A DNA stretch of 64,000 bases from Boswellia sacra (Eukaryota; Streptophyta; Magnoliopsida; Sapindales; Burseraceae): positions 487,990 to 551,989 of the forward strand of contig SNVD02011144.1 in NCBI GenBank assembly GCA_013180625.2. Direction: 5' to 3'. Position numbers and translations under genes: made by a program. The notes beneath the pieces were generated by a model. That model was given only the letters and a program-made list of their open reading frames with translations, had not been told where the DNA came from and ran no database searches. Shown here piece after piece: positions 50,916-61,490 of the stretch. Numbering within the stretch: the stretch's first letter is position 1; the number at the start of each line of letters is the position of its first letter.

Positions 50916-52763
50916 TTCCAAAAGACGACTGAGAAGTATTAATATAAACAGAAGGGGAAAAAAAAATCTTCCTTACACATTGATATTTAAGTAAATAGCA
51001 AAGTCAATAAGAAGAAATGGCTTCATCTTTTCCCTGCATATAGAGAGAGAGAGAGATTTAGACTTCATGTCAGCAAGTATCTTTATTGTAGAATTTGGAG
51101 ATGGACAAGTCAACATTACCAAATCCTGTAATCATCCATTTAGGACACATCAACGTACGCATACATGATTTACTTTAAAAGAATGTCAAACATGTACTTG
51201 TGTACTTGGTGTTAGCATATGACATACACGGTGAAATGAAAATCCTTAGAATGTTTGTGTGTTAAACTAAGCGATTTTATTCCTCAAACCCTTTTCATTA
51301 AAATAAATAAGCCTATTCTATTAACCTCTAAATTTTAAACTATAGCAATTAGCTAGTATGTGTATATTACTAGAGCTTAGAGTATGGATAGAGTCGCTTG
51401 ATCAAAAAGTTTAAATTGCCTGGGTTGTTTGTTCATAGGTCAGCCGGTAAACTTGTCATTACTAACATGAATGAATATTGAGTGAAATTACATCTTTAAT
51501 GATTTAGTTCTGTATTTTTTTTTTAATCCTTCTTGCTGTCCTTCTCCCCACTATTCACAATCTTCTCCTTCCATTGTCAATTACCTATTTTTAATACACA
51601 GATTCATTGGTTCAAAAGAAAATCAAGCATGAACCCCATCAGACCAGTAGCAAATCCATAATTTTACCTTTAAGGCCCAAATTTTTATTTCTTTCTTTTT
51701 GTATGAGCAAATTGATGCGTATACAGTTACCTCACTATGTCTTGATTTCAGACTACCATTGTATATTAGTGTTAACAAGGAGAAAACAACATATATATGA
51801 CTACAAATCATTAGCATAAAAACAACACCTGAAGATATTTCATACCTACAAGCACAATATAGACAAGAAGCTTGTACTTGTTCTGTTCTACGTCCCCTAG
51901 TGAAATTTCGTTCAACAGCAATCTTCAAATGAAAGTTCAAAGATTAGGAAATTGATTGGAAATTGCACAATTAAAAACAAAGAAATTTGCTATAAGAAAA
52001 CATACTTTGTAGAGACGATGAGCTATGTAAATTAAGCCATCATCTTCACCAATTCCTACACCAGTCCTCATTTGCATCATATCATCGAAAGCTGCAACAT
52101 CAGATGAAGTTAACACCAAAGGAAAAAAAAAAAAAACCATAACCCATTTAAACAAACCATAAACCCAATCTACCTCTATCCAATAACCGTTGTCGTGACT
52201 CTCCATATTCACTCCGAATGGTCCTAACAAAATTTCCTGACAATTGGCTCTACAAATTAATTTGTACCAGTGAATACAGGGAACATGAATAGCAATTAGC
52301 AAAGCAAAAACCAAAGAAAATAAACAAATTCATCTTGAATAAACAAGGGAAGTGCATCACAAATACTCCCTCCGTTCATCAAAGACCACGACAAAATGAT
52401 ACATTACCAATATCATATAAACATCACACAGGTAGAAAATCTTCAGAAATATCTGAACATAAGTACACATTCCCAAATAACAATATTCCAAAAAAGCAGG
52501 CACAATCAAATCTCATTAACAAAATTAAAACCTGGCCAGCTGCATTCTTGACGAAAGTGGCTTCAGTAGAATAATTGTCGTATTCTATAACTTTCCCACA
52601 CACGTCACAGCATCTTCAAATTCAACAATAACAAACCTTAGAAAAGAAAAAGGAATTGACAATCAACAGAGTTAAGGGACATCATAAAACAATTAACTTA
52701 CAATTGGGAGTCATATGGTCGGGCTCCAGTAACATTTTTGCAACAGCTACTGCACCAAACCAT
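39222..52763 (-). CDS. BRF1: BRF1, TFIIB-related subunit of RNA polymerase III initiation factor TFIIIB
   Basis: Nineteen exons join to 617 codons plus stop: 52763-52702, 52613-52532, 52249-52174, 52091-52006, 51922-51846, 51033-50977, 50773-50661, 48503-48424, 48325-48239, 46945-46865, 46050-45910, 45799-45695, 44813-44741, 44631-44504, 42565-42485, 42068-41931, 41666-41577, 40952-40899, 39464-39222. Residues 1-30 form a zinc ribbon (C4, C7, C23, C26). Residues about 75-270 are two cyclin-like TFIIB repeats (GEDDGLIYIAHRLYK, then GRKPSGLCGAALYISALA). Residues 407-455 carry the BRF block DIDDLEVDGYLHNEEE and IIWEKMNREYLE, which in yeast and human binds TBP and Bdp1. An Ala-rich helix follows (444-489) and an acidic Tyr/Asp tail ends the protein. 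BRF1 recruits RNA polymerase III to tRNA and 5S genes in the nucleus. Splice sites are GT-AG except intron 13. Confidence 0.93.
40383..40537. repeat. Foldback-like repeat in BRF1 intron 18
   Basis: GTACCTATACATCAATTT at 40407 is inverted near 40506-40523 as AAATTGATGTGTAGGTAC. Between them the motif TTTACAACTTTTATA recurs and AAAAGTTGTATA is its inverse. The outer right end read in reverse, GGTCATATTACGATGTACC, resembles the terminus of the 33704-33853 element. No clear target duplication. Confidence 0.5.
42391..42418. repeat. (AC)n microsatellite in BRF1 intron 15
   Basis: A pure AC run of about 28 bases. Confidence 0.95.
47545..47875 (-). mobile_element. 5'-truncated LINE fragment in BRF1 intron 9
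   Basis: On the minus strand the segment reads a short protein tail resembling the end of plant non-LTR retrotransposon ORFs (FIWCERNRTFEDPLEEDVW near its start) and finishes in an A-rich tail of about 30 bases interrupted by G. It is flanked by similar 17-mers, AGCATTTTCTGTGCACT (47528-47544) and AGCTTTCTGTGTGCACT (47876-47892), consistent with an old LINE target duplication. Truncation at the 5' side and a 3' A tail are the usual LINE signature. Confidence 0.7.
50880..50915. repeat. (GA)n microsatellite in BRF1 intron 6
   Basis: A nearly pure GA run with one AA interruption. Confidence 0.95.
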
Positions 52764-52950
52764 TGCTCTCTCGCTAAGAAAACAACTTCTTCAAATCTAC
52801 CAAACCCAGGAAAAAAATATTAAAAAAAAAAGGTTGATCTGAAGATTGTGTGAGAGAGAAAGCGATATTGGGGTTAGTGGGTTTGTGAAAACTGTAAAGG
52901 GTGTTTAGGGTTTAAGGTACAATGCGCAAGGTAGAAGGTAAGACAAAGCA
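52764..52950 (-). promoter_or_regulatory. BRF1 leader and proximal promoter with a telo-box
   Basis: The minus strand carries AAACCCTAA at 52913-52905, about 140 bp before the start codon. This telo-box is common in promoters or leaders of plant genes for ribosome and translation components, which fits a polymerase III factor. No clear TATA box was found. Confidence 0.5.
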
Positions 52951-53177
52951 AGAGAAGTTGTCAGATGAGAATAAATTAATGTGGGCTCAACCAGATCAAT
53001 ATAGTTGGTCGTGATCTGAGTTCTAAGCAAGTTATTTCTCAACTACAGTCAATTATTTCGACACGTGGCATTATTTGATTGGCTATAATGTGCGAGCTCG
53101 GAAACTGGAATTACCAGACTTGCGCGGGGTTCCTGATTCTTGGCTTCCGACTTCCGGGGTTTGATAGGTTTTTTTTT
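52951..53177. other. Intergenic DNA between BRF1 and the MULE
   Basis: Short stretch divergent between the BRF1 promoter and the MULE left end; it contains CACGTGGCATT at 53063, an ACGT-core element, and nothing coding. Confidence 0.5.
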
Positions 53178-53679
53178 GGGAAAATTGAGAAAATAGACAC
53201 AATTAAGGAGTCTTATCAAAATATAGAGACATCTTAAAAAATTTTCATGCTATAGACACTTTTTTGATAAAAAGACTCAAATACCCTTGTATAATCAATT
53301 TTTTTTCAAAACCTTATTAATTCCCTCTTCGGACAAAATTAAAGAAAGTCAGTAAACGAAACAAAGAACAAAGAAACTAGTCACTCCTTCATACACTTTA
53401 CTGTCCGAAACAACCTCAACAGCTGAAGCTGAGGAAATAACGTAAGAACAACTTTCCTTAATCTCTCTCTAAATGGCATGAAAATTTCATTAGGTTGAAA
53501 TGTTTTCGTTTTTTATCGTTTTGGTAACTGTCAACTGCATTATATAGCTTAAATATGGGATATGTATGTGAACTAAGGTTAGAGATAATGCCGTTTTTGT
53601 GAAAATTTGCTAAAAATTGGTAATCGTTGTGAGAAAATCTGGTATCCCTGTTGACGGATGAAGAAGACGAGATTTGTCG

Positions 53680-53920
53680 AGATTCGTCGAGTGTCGAGCA
53701 GTTTTGTCGGATAGAATCTCCACATGTCAGATGGTAGTGTCCAGTATCTAGGAGTCGTGTCGATTCTAGGTTTGAGTGTCGAGTGTTCGAGTTTCGTCGA
53801 GCGTCGAGTTGAGTGCCAAACGTGATGAGTGTCGGATCCAAAATTCGTCGAGTTCGTGTGTCGAGTATTATTTGTCAAGTGTCGAGTGTCGAGTGTCGAG
53901 AGTTTTTATCGAGTGTCGTC
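53680..53920 (+). repeat. GTGTCGA-rich low-complexity stretch
   Basis: The heptamer-like motif GAGTGTC/GTGTCGA recurs many times at irregular spacing, densest at 53876-53900, where GAGTGTC occurs three times in a row. It lies in the presumed 5' region of the MULE. Confidence 0.7.
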
Positions 53921-54021
53921 GAGCATTTGGACAGAATATTCATTTTTTTGACTTTTGTAAGCAATTTCGTAATTATTTTTTGTTCATGGACCTTATATGA
54001 TATGTCTCTATAATGCAGGAA

Positions 54022-55920
54022 ATGGAAACTTTACGCATACTTATTGTATACAATGGTTCTTGGACTGTACAAGAGAACGGTGGTTATTTGTACACCGGTG
54101 GGACGGGGAAGCCATTGATAATTCGTAGGTGTGCTACCTATAATGAGTTGGTTGACTGTATTAGTACTAAAATAGGTTGGGATCTTCGTAAGCATAACAT
54201 GAGTTTAGAGGTTCAATTTGCTTGTAAAGGTGTTTTGCCAATGTCGATTTGTATTGAGACTAACGACGATGTTTTTTTTTTTTATACAACATTGTTTGGA
54301 GGACTAACAATCATATACACCATTAGTTGTCAAACTTGAAGATAGGAAGAAGCAAAGACAGAGGTCAGGATCCGATGCAGTACATAGGCGACAAAGATCT
54401 TCTCATCCCTCTTTGTTTCGTTCAGCAAGTGGAAGCAACCAATTAAGTGAGTCTACTTCTGTTTGTGCACAACCACAATCGAATGATGACGTTGACATTG
54501 AGTTTCAGCAATATGCAGGGCATGAGTCAGTTGGGGTTGGGGTTGGGGTGTTATTTGAAAATGAAGAAGGAGTGCCTCCGTCGATGCCATCGAGATTGGT
54601 ACGTCATCTTGACAGCATTAGAGAGTTTGAGAGTCTAGGTAATAGTGATTATGTTAATGATGATGATGGTGGTGATGAAGATTACGAAGATAATGATGAT
54701 GGTAGTGATGATGTTAGTGTGAATGTTGACGATGACAATGATGATTGCACTATTCGTATTGAGAATGATGTTGAGGGATTGGATGATTTTGTTGTTGATG
54801 GCCACGATGTAGACAGCCCACATTTTGATAATGAGGGAGAATGGGAGATCTTGAATGATGTGAACTAGGATGTGCCGCTTACCGTGGCTTCTCCAATTCA
54901 CTCCACACCTACCGTGCCTCCTCCAATTCACTCCACACCTACTCCTCCAATATATGGACATCAGCAAGATCCAGTGTCGAATAATGAGCCGAGAGTGGAT
55001 GCAAAGAGTAGACATGTAGAAGGTAATGTGAGCTCCGAGAATGACAGCTGTCGGGCTAACACATTCAGATGGATGCCGCCTATTGTGCATCCACCTTCCA
55101 CAGATGGCAATGATGTCACATCGTTTGTAGTTGACGAGATTGAGGTTGGGGTTGGGCAGATGTTTAACAACAAAATGGAGCTTCGTGAGAAGTTATCGAT
55201 GTTGGCATTAAGACGGAACTTTCAATTCAAGGTGAGGAACTCCAATGTAACAAGGTTTGAGGTTGACTGCCGTGCTGAATCTTGTAAATGGATGCAAATA
55301 GTAGACATGAAAAAGTACAAGAACCACCACACATGCTCCGAAGCCGGACTTCACCCAATTCACAAACAGGCAACTGCACATGTCATTGGCAAACATATTA
55401 AGAGCAAATTCGTTGAGGCATCGAGAATATATCGTCCGAAGGATATTATGTCTGATGTTCAGGAGTTATTGGGTGTTAATATCACATACAACAAGGCATG
55501 GAGGACAAAGGAGGCAGCTTTGTAAGAACTTCACGGATCTCATGAGGAATCATTCACACTACTCCCCCAGTACATGTACATGATTGAGAAAGCAAACCCT
55601 GGGACCAAAACGTCATTAGAAACTGATGACGACAACCATTTTAGATACTTTTTCATGAGTATGGGGGCCTCTATTGCTGGATTTGCATCATCAATTAGGC
55701 GAGTTATCGCAGTTGACGGTTCTTTTTTGAAAAGGAAATATAGAGGTACAATGTTTTTGGCTTCTTGTATGGATGGAAATAAACAAATATACCCATTAGC
55801 ATTTGGAATTGGGCATTCTGAAAATGATGACTCGTGGAACTGGTTCATGAGACAGTTGCATGATCATCTTGTACAAAATGTCTGAGATCTTGTCTTCATT
55901 TCTGACTGTCATCGTAGCGA
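54022..55920 (+). pseudogene. MULE transposase remnant
   Basis: The first frame starts at an ATG at 54022, just after an AG acceptor-like site (54018), and gives the N-terminal domain METLRILIVYNGSWTVQENG. A frame change near the T run at 54270-54283 separates it from the next part, an Asp/Asn-rich linker (54640-54860). In-frame stops at 54866-54868 and 55523-55525 interrupt the rest: a DNA-binding region with CRAESCKWMQI near 55270 and a CHHC-like HHTC, then the DDE core with AVDGSFLKRKYRGT near 55705, SENDDSWNWF and, after another stop at 55883-55885, DLVFISDCHRS. Sequence after HRS (55918) jumps to the protease part, so the rest of the transposase, including the catalytic Glu region, is deleted. 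Confidence 0.85.
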
Positions 55921-56812
55921 GGTGTATTTACCAAGAATGGATGACATTAACTGGCTGAACGAGGATGAAATGGTCCAGTTTGTCTTGGGACAGTTGCCTC
56001 TTGTTGGAAGACCATGGGTCGACGTGGACAGGGTGAGAACATTAATATTCACATAGTTAATATGTGCCATTTTGTTCGACATGTTATGATTGATTTTCAT
56101 ATTGTCAATTTCCTTTTCAACTCTATCTCCCTGTTAACATCGCCGGTGATCATTGGGTGGTAGCTGAGGTGGATTTGAATCGCCGTGATGTTGCCATATA
56201 CGACTCAGCTGTTGGGCATAGTTCCACGGACACAGTCAGAGAGACAGTCCGGTGCCTGGCTGAGCTGATACCCCGTATGATGTCAATGGATATTTACGGT
56301 AATCCTGACTACCCCGCTACCCCATACGACATTATGCGCCTCGAGGATGAGACTGAGGTGCCACAGCAGGAGGCTGGGGGAGGAGCATGCGGCGTGTACT
56401 GTTTGAAGTACATCGAGTTCCTAGCGGGGGGGCGTTCCATTGACAGCCATTAAGGCATTCACGGACGTATGCCTGCGGGAGAGAATGGCGGTACAACTTT
56501 AGGTCAGTCGCGTTCATCCACAGACACAGGAGGCCGCCATGACCGTCATGGTGCCCTCCGAGGTCGAGGCCTTCACTTTGCCTGTTGATCCTGTGCCTAC
56601 TGATGTTGTGGCCATTACCAGGACTGCCACGACCGTCATAGCGCCCTCCGAGGTTGGGACCTTCACTGCGCCAACTGATCTTATGCCTGCTGATGTTGCG
56701 GCTGCTACCGGGACTACTGATGTTGTGTCAGCGGATGTTACGACCACCATTGGGCATGACGACGTTGATTCAACGGAGGTCGAGCAGCAGCCTAGCACGA
56801 TTGTACCACCTA
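55921..56812 (+). pseudogene. Ulp1-type (C48) cysteine protease part of the MULE gene
   Basis: After EVYLPRMDDINWLNEDE (from 55918) comes an apparent intron from a GT near 56031 to about 56120, with CAA where CAG would be expected at its end. The protease core then shows GDHWVVAEVDL with His at 56151-56153, an Asp in AIYDSAVGHSS, and PQQEAGGGACGVYCLKYIE with Cys at 56398-56400: the His-Asp-Gln-Cys order of Ulp1/SENP peptidases. A stop follows at 56451-56453. Downstream, 56539-56812 in another frame is a Thr/Ala/Asp-rich repeat tail. Related host enzymes process SUMO; the transposon version's target is unknown. Confidence 0.8.
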
Positions 56813-56824
56813 TTGATGATGAGA

Positions 56825-57545
56825 CTATTCTAGATATTGTTTTGCCATCAAACCTGGAACTTCAGAGGAAAGAATTCCACTTGATTTATTGAAGGAGTAG
56901 CAGGACGCACTCTGTGAATTATTAGGAAATCTAAAAAGATTTGTCTGACTAATCTTTTGTTGAGGTCGAGATAACATATCTGCAAGAACATTGTTAGTTC
57001 CTTTGATATGTTTGACATCAAAGTTGAACTGTGAGAACCATGTCGACCATCTGAGTAACTGAGGATGTGGTATTTGCTTCTGCTTGAGTTGCAACATCCT
57101 TGGAAATGAACTCATATCCATTTCTACTAGAAAATAATGGCCGATAAGATGAAACTGGAATTTTTCAATACCCTTTTTGACTGCAAGAATCTCTTTGAAG
57201 GTGGAGTGATAATGGATCTCCGAGTCAGAGAATGAACCACTTTTGTATCCACAAACATTTCTTTTTCCATTCTTTTCTTCGAGAAGAATTGCTGCCCAAT
57301 GAAAATCACTAGCATCAGATTACAAATTCTTTTCCCAGTAGAGGGAAATTGCAGAGGAGGAAGATCTTGAGCAATCTTTTTAATCTGAGATATTGCAACA
57401 GTTTGTTCTGGTCCCTAAGGAGGAGCATTTTTCTTGAGCATGAGCTGAAAAGGACGAAGTACCGTCGAGAGTTTAGGAATGAATTCTGCCATAAAGTTGA
57501 TGATACCCAATACTTGTTGAATCTGTTGCTTGGAAAGATTTTCAT
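56825..57545 (-). pseudogene. Pararetroviral RNase H remnant, copy A
   Basis: Three broken frames; the last reads LLRWSTWFSQFNFDVKHIKG and NVLADMLSRP, typical of the C-terminal end of RNase H in this family. Frame breaks lie near 57122-57127 and 57312. The region ends at the junction with the MULE. Confidence 0.8.
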
Positions 57546-57588
57546 CAGGGAAATTTAGCAATTGTTTTCCAATGTGAGGCTGAGGGCG

Positions 57589-58302
57589 TTATTTCCCTTC
57601 TGAAATTATCATTCCGAGGAAATCAACTTCTGATACCACAAAATTACATTTCTTAGGGGAGATCATGATACCATATTGAAGAAGGATGGAATGCATTTGT
57701 TGTAGCAGCTTCAAATGTTCTTCTATTATCGACGAGTAAAACAGGAGATCATCGATATAGATCAACATATGAGACATGAGAGGTTGGAAGATTTTGATCA
57801 TGGCCTTTTGAAAAATAGAGGGAGCTGTTTTTAACCCAAAAGGCATAACAGTCCACTGGAAATGATGACTTGGGATACAGAATCCCGTTTTGAATCTTTC
57901 ATCTTTTTGGATTCCCGGTTGCCAAAATCCCGCTTTAAGATCTATTTTGGTGAAAACACGAGCTTCAGCAAGGTTGGCAAAGAAAGTATGAGTGTTAGGA
58001 TTTGAGAATTTGTTGTCAGCTAAGAAGAGATTGAGAGGGTGGAAATCAACCACTAGTTTCAATTTTTCTCTAAGTTGTTTAGGCCTTTTGCTGACATAGA
58101 AAGCTTCACAAGCCCATACAGATTCTATAGGTTCGATTAAACCTTGAGCTTGCAATTGATCTAGTTCTTGGATGGCAAGATTGTAATGTTCAGGACTCAT
58201 TCCTCTGTGGCTAGATTTTGTAGGGCTAACATCTTCATTCTTTTTGAAAGGAAGAGAAATGAAGAATTCTAAGTTTTTACAAAGAGGGTCAGAACATTTC
58301 AT
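57589..58302 (-). pseudogene. Pararetroviral reverse transcriptase, copy A
   Basis: The longest open piece of copy A (237 codons). It has the RT motifs KLVVDFHPLN, FTKIDLKAGFWQ, MPFGLKTAPSIFQ and the catalytic YIDD at 57748-57759. It is interrupted on both sides; 58303-58440 continues in broken form. Confidence 0.88.
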
Positions 58303-59087
58303 GAGGAACTCAGAATGGCTATTGGCTGCAGAAGTGGATAGAATATGGGCTTTTAGGTTTTCTAAGGGGTCAAAAGAATAGGACAGATCTAATTCAACCT
58401 ATGGGTGAAAATAGTTTTTATACCTAAGCCCATCAGGTTTAATGAGGACTCTTTTTGTAAAAAAACTGGGATAAATGGTCAAAACCTATAACAAGGTCTT
58501 TATCTGGCAAGGTTGAACCCAGAAATTTATGAGCAAAAGATAATCCTGGAAAAAGTTCAAGATGTACCTTTTTGCTGATGAGTTTTGTAGAGAAAACCTC
58601 ATTGTTTGTAGCACGAAAATATTGCTGATGAGAAAGCCAATATTCTGAAGGAAGAATAGTTGGATTGAGAATTGAGGGTGTCAATTAGGGTAAGCAAATT
58701 GATTGGCTTGTCAAACTTAGATGTTCTTATTATGACTGGCATAATAGGAACGATGAAGCTTGAAATTTCACAAGTTGGCTATATGGCAATTGGTTGAGCT
58801 TCATAAGAATCATAGAACTTTTCATCTGAAGAATCATCTGGCTGACTGATCATAAAAAGAGTGCCTTCATCTTCTGCATCTTGTTCTGAGAAAATTGATT
58901 CAAGGTCGTCATCCGTACAGGAAATTCCTGTAATTTGAGAGATGGTATGGAAGACCTTGTCTTTCTTTTTCTTCTGAGGACATTGTTTTGCAAAATGTCC
59001 TTTTTGATTGTAGACATAACATTTGTTTGATTTCTTCTTTTTTTTCTTTCGACGGAAGAATCTTCTGGTTTTGTTAGACCAAGAAGA
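58303..59087 (-). pseudogene. Protease-region and zinc-knuckle remnant, copy A
   Basis: 58439-58684 is open and lies where the aspartic protease end and RT N-terminus are expected, but no intact protease motif was identified. At about 58978-59022 a retroviral zinc knuckle is visible as C-x2-Y-x4-H-x4-C: its second cysteine is replaced by tyrosine. A Lys-rich stretch flanks it. Confidence 0.6.
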
Positions 59088-59990
59088 TTACTGTTGAAGC
59101 TTTCTTAAGTGCTTCTTCTTTTTTGTCGGACAAAGACAAATCTTTTCACCTTTGCATTCAATCTTAAGATCTGGTCTTTGGCAAACTTTTTCAAGTTTCT
59201 TCCGAAGATTGCTGTATTCAGTAAGAAATTTGGAGCTATTGCAAAGCTTCTGAAGTTGTTGAAGCACAAATTGGAATAAATTTCCCAAAGATACTTGAGA
59301 AAGAGTCATGCCTCCGGAGGCAATAAATCTCAGAGTTTCTGATCCAAGAGGATCTGGAAGTTGATTGAGATAGGCCTGCTTGAGATTAGGATAATCTATT
59401 CCTCTAATGAGATAAAATCTTTCACGGACTTTCTTGAAATGTCGTTGAATATGCTTAGGCTTGAAAGAACAACATTTTAGCTCGAAGAATTCTTCTCTTG
59501 CTTTATCTTCAACATGAGTAGGACTACCCAGAAATTCTGAATAGATAATGAACATGAACTAATTGATATCTGTAGAGCCCACAATCTGTGTGTGGAGGTA
59601 ATCTCCGAGTTTTAATCACCATTCTCGCAAAGAACCTGTCATTCTTGCTACGAAATCAAGAATAACACCTCTAACTGTGGATCCAGGACGTAACATCTCT
59701 GTGTTCCACCAAGATGTCATTTCATGAATTCTATTTCTCAACTGCTCAGTACTGCAATCATCAAAAGTGAACAAAGGAGTTTTATGATGAGAAGATCGAT
59801 GAGGTGGCTCATTGATATGTATAGTATCCTCAATAGAAGGATCTTGCACAGTAGCATGTGTATAAGAAGATTAAGGATCACCGTCTCCAGTTTGCATCAT
59901 GATGGGAAGAGCTTCACGATCAGAATCAGAGTTTCAAACTCTTTAGAATTTTCAGATTTGTCGTAGTGAGATGCATCTTCTGTAGAAGAA
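59088..59990 (-). pseudogene. Coat-protein (Gag-like) remnant, copy A
   Basis: 59088-59555 is open and reads like a plant pararetrovirus capsid region just before the zinc knuckle (ELKCCSFKPKHIQRHF, then LKQAYLNQLPDPLG). 59616-59849 gives the preceding part in another frame. Stops near 59556-59615 and 59850-59990 break it. Confidence 0.65.
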
Positions 59991-60382
59991 GATTGTTATG
60001 AAATTTGAGGTTCGATGGTAAGGTTTTGAAGATATGTGGTGATTGGATTAGGAGTTATGGTAAGTTGGGCTGGTGGATCTGGTTGAGGTTTTTTATTCGG
60101 AGAAGGCTTCTTTTTTGAAGGTTTTGGGGGTAAAGGATGTTGATTTTTGAGGAAGAATGAACTATCCCAAAAAATGGAAGTAAAGTTAGGTTGTGTTAAT
60201 TCTTGTGGTGTTTTGGGTAAGATGGCTGGAGGATAGACAGGAGTAAAGAGTTTGTCTAAAGGATGTTGTGGAGGTTATGGGGGAAGAGTAGAAGCAATCA
60301 TTCTTTCTAATCCCACCTGTTGCTGTTTTAACTTGTTCATTTCAACTTGAAGATGATCAATCGAAATGCGCTGATTGAGATG

Positions 60383-61490
60383 CTAGATAATAACATGATG
60401 AAGATCTTCAATTCTTTTCTTCAAGGCTTGAAGGGGAGTTAGCACCTTCTGTTGTTCAGAATCTATTTTTGATTCGATTCTCTTCGTAGCTTCTTCTATT
60501 TTCTGAAGATACTGATTTTGAACCATAGCATTTTCAGACTGCCAGTTTAATCCTGCTTTAGCTTGAGTCATCTGCTCAGGTTGTCCATTGCTTTTCTGGA
60601 AGTTGGTGGCTTGACTTTCCAAGCAGATTTTTCTCTGGTGACTGGAGCTTCTCTAGATTCAAGAGAGGGAAATGAAGCAAGATCTAGTTGATACATAGCT
60701 ATAGAAGGCAGAGTTATGTTTGTAGGCTTCTTTGGAACCAAAAAGCTTTGGATACACATCTCTTTTGAGTAGTAGAGATCTGAATCGATGGCTCAGGATC
60801 TGAAGAATCAGTAGAAGAATGATCATCATCTGAATCATCCCATCCAGAAGGTTCTGGAGCTATCTGATGAGCTAGGGCAGTGTATTTGACTATAAAGTCA
60901 AACTTTCCACTTGGTTCTCCTAGCAAATCATAACCAGAAGCTTTTTCTTTGTAAACTTTGTAAAAAGCATATGAAGTACGTGGCTTGGGAAGTCTGTATG
61001 CTCTTTTTCTGCTTGGTTGTCTATGGGGATCTGCATGTTCTAAGCAAGCAGGACAATTGCAATAAAGATTTTCAGGTTGGTCTTCTTGGAGCATATAAAT
61101 CGGATTTCCTTGCTCATCAAAGGCATAGATTTCAACTGGACGACATGGAGAAATTCCAAACTGGGTTGAAAAAGGTTGTGTTGAAGGCTTTTCAGGAGCA
61201 AAGTGGATTTCAAGTTTTCCACTTGGTGTTCTTCTGAAAGATGGCTCCGTGGATTGTAGGGGTTGATTTGATGAAGAAGCAGCATGAGTTTCTTCATAGT
61301 TGGTAACCCATTTGGTGGGTATCAACTCTTTGAGTTTTTCTCGCGCAATCTGCTTTGGGACAAAATTGTAACTTGGAACTTGGTTTGATTCTACATTAAT
61401 AAATATAGAATCATTTGTCTCATTTGGAAGAGCGATATCCATGGCATGATCTTGGACTTTGTACACCATTTGATAATGAAGAGTGGCCAT
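60383..61490 (-). pseudogene. Linker and coiled-coil region of the pararetroviral polyprotein, copy A
   Basis: 60714-61490 is open for 258 codons and encodes a hydrophilic protein with an acidic Ser/Asp-rich end and a Cys pair CNCPAC. 60383-60622 in another frame is Gln/Lys/Glu-rich and predicted coiled coil by its heptad-like pattern. In related viruses such a region links movement and coat proteins. No enzymatic motif is present. Confidence 0.55.

Larger units (their letters stand above)
53178..56812 (+). mobile_element. Degenerate Mutator-like element carrying transposase and Ulp1 protease sequence
   Basis: The left part begins GGGAAAATTGAGAAAATAGA, like plant MULE termini. It is followed by a non-coding 5' region rich in GTGTCGA motifs and then remnants of a MULE gene: N-terminal domain, zinc-finger/DNA-binding region, DDE transposase core and a Ulp1-type cysteine protease. 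MULEs with Ulp1 domains are known in plants (for example the Arabidopsis KAONASHI group). The right terminus and the duplication are not seen; pararetroviral DNA starts at about 56813. Confidence 0.8.

Noticed and set aside
52364..52376. CTCCCTCCGTT, like a Stowaway MITE end, in BRF1 intron 2
   Set aside because: Only one end is visible; no inverted partner or TA duplication was found within the intron.
56514..56798. 94-codon minus-strand ORF opposite the MULE tail
   Set aside because: It is the shadow of the Thr/Ala-rich repeats on the plus strand.
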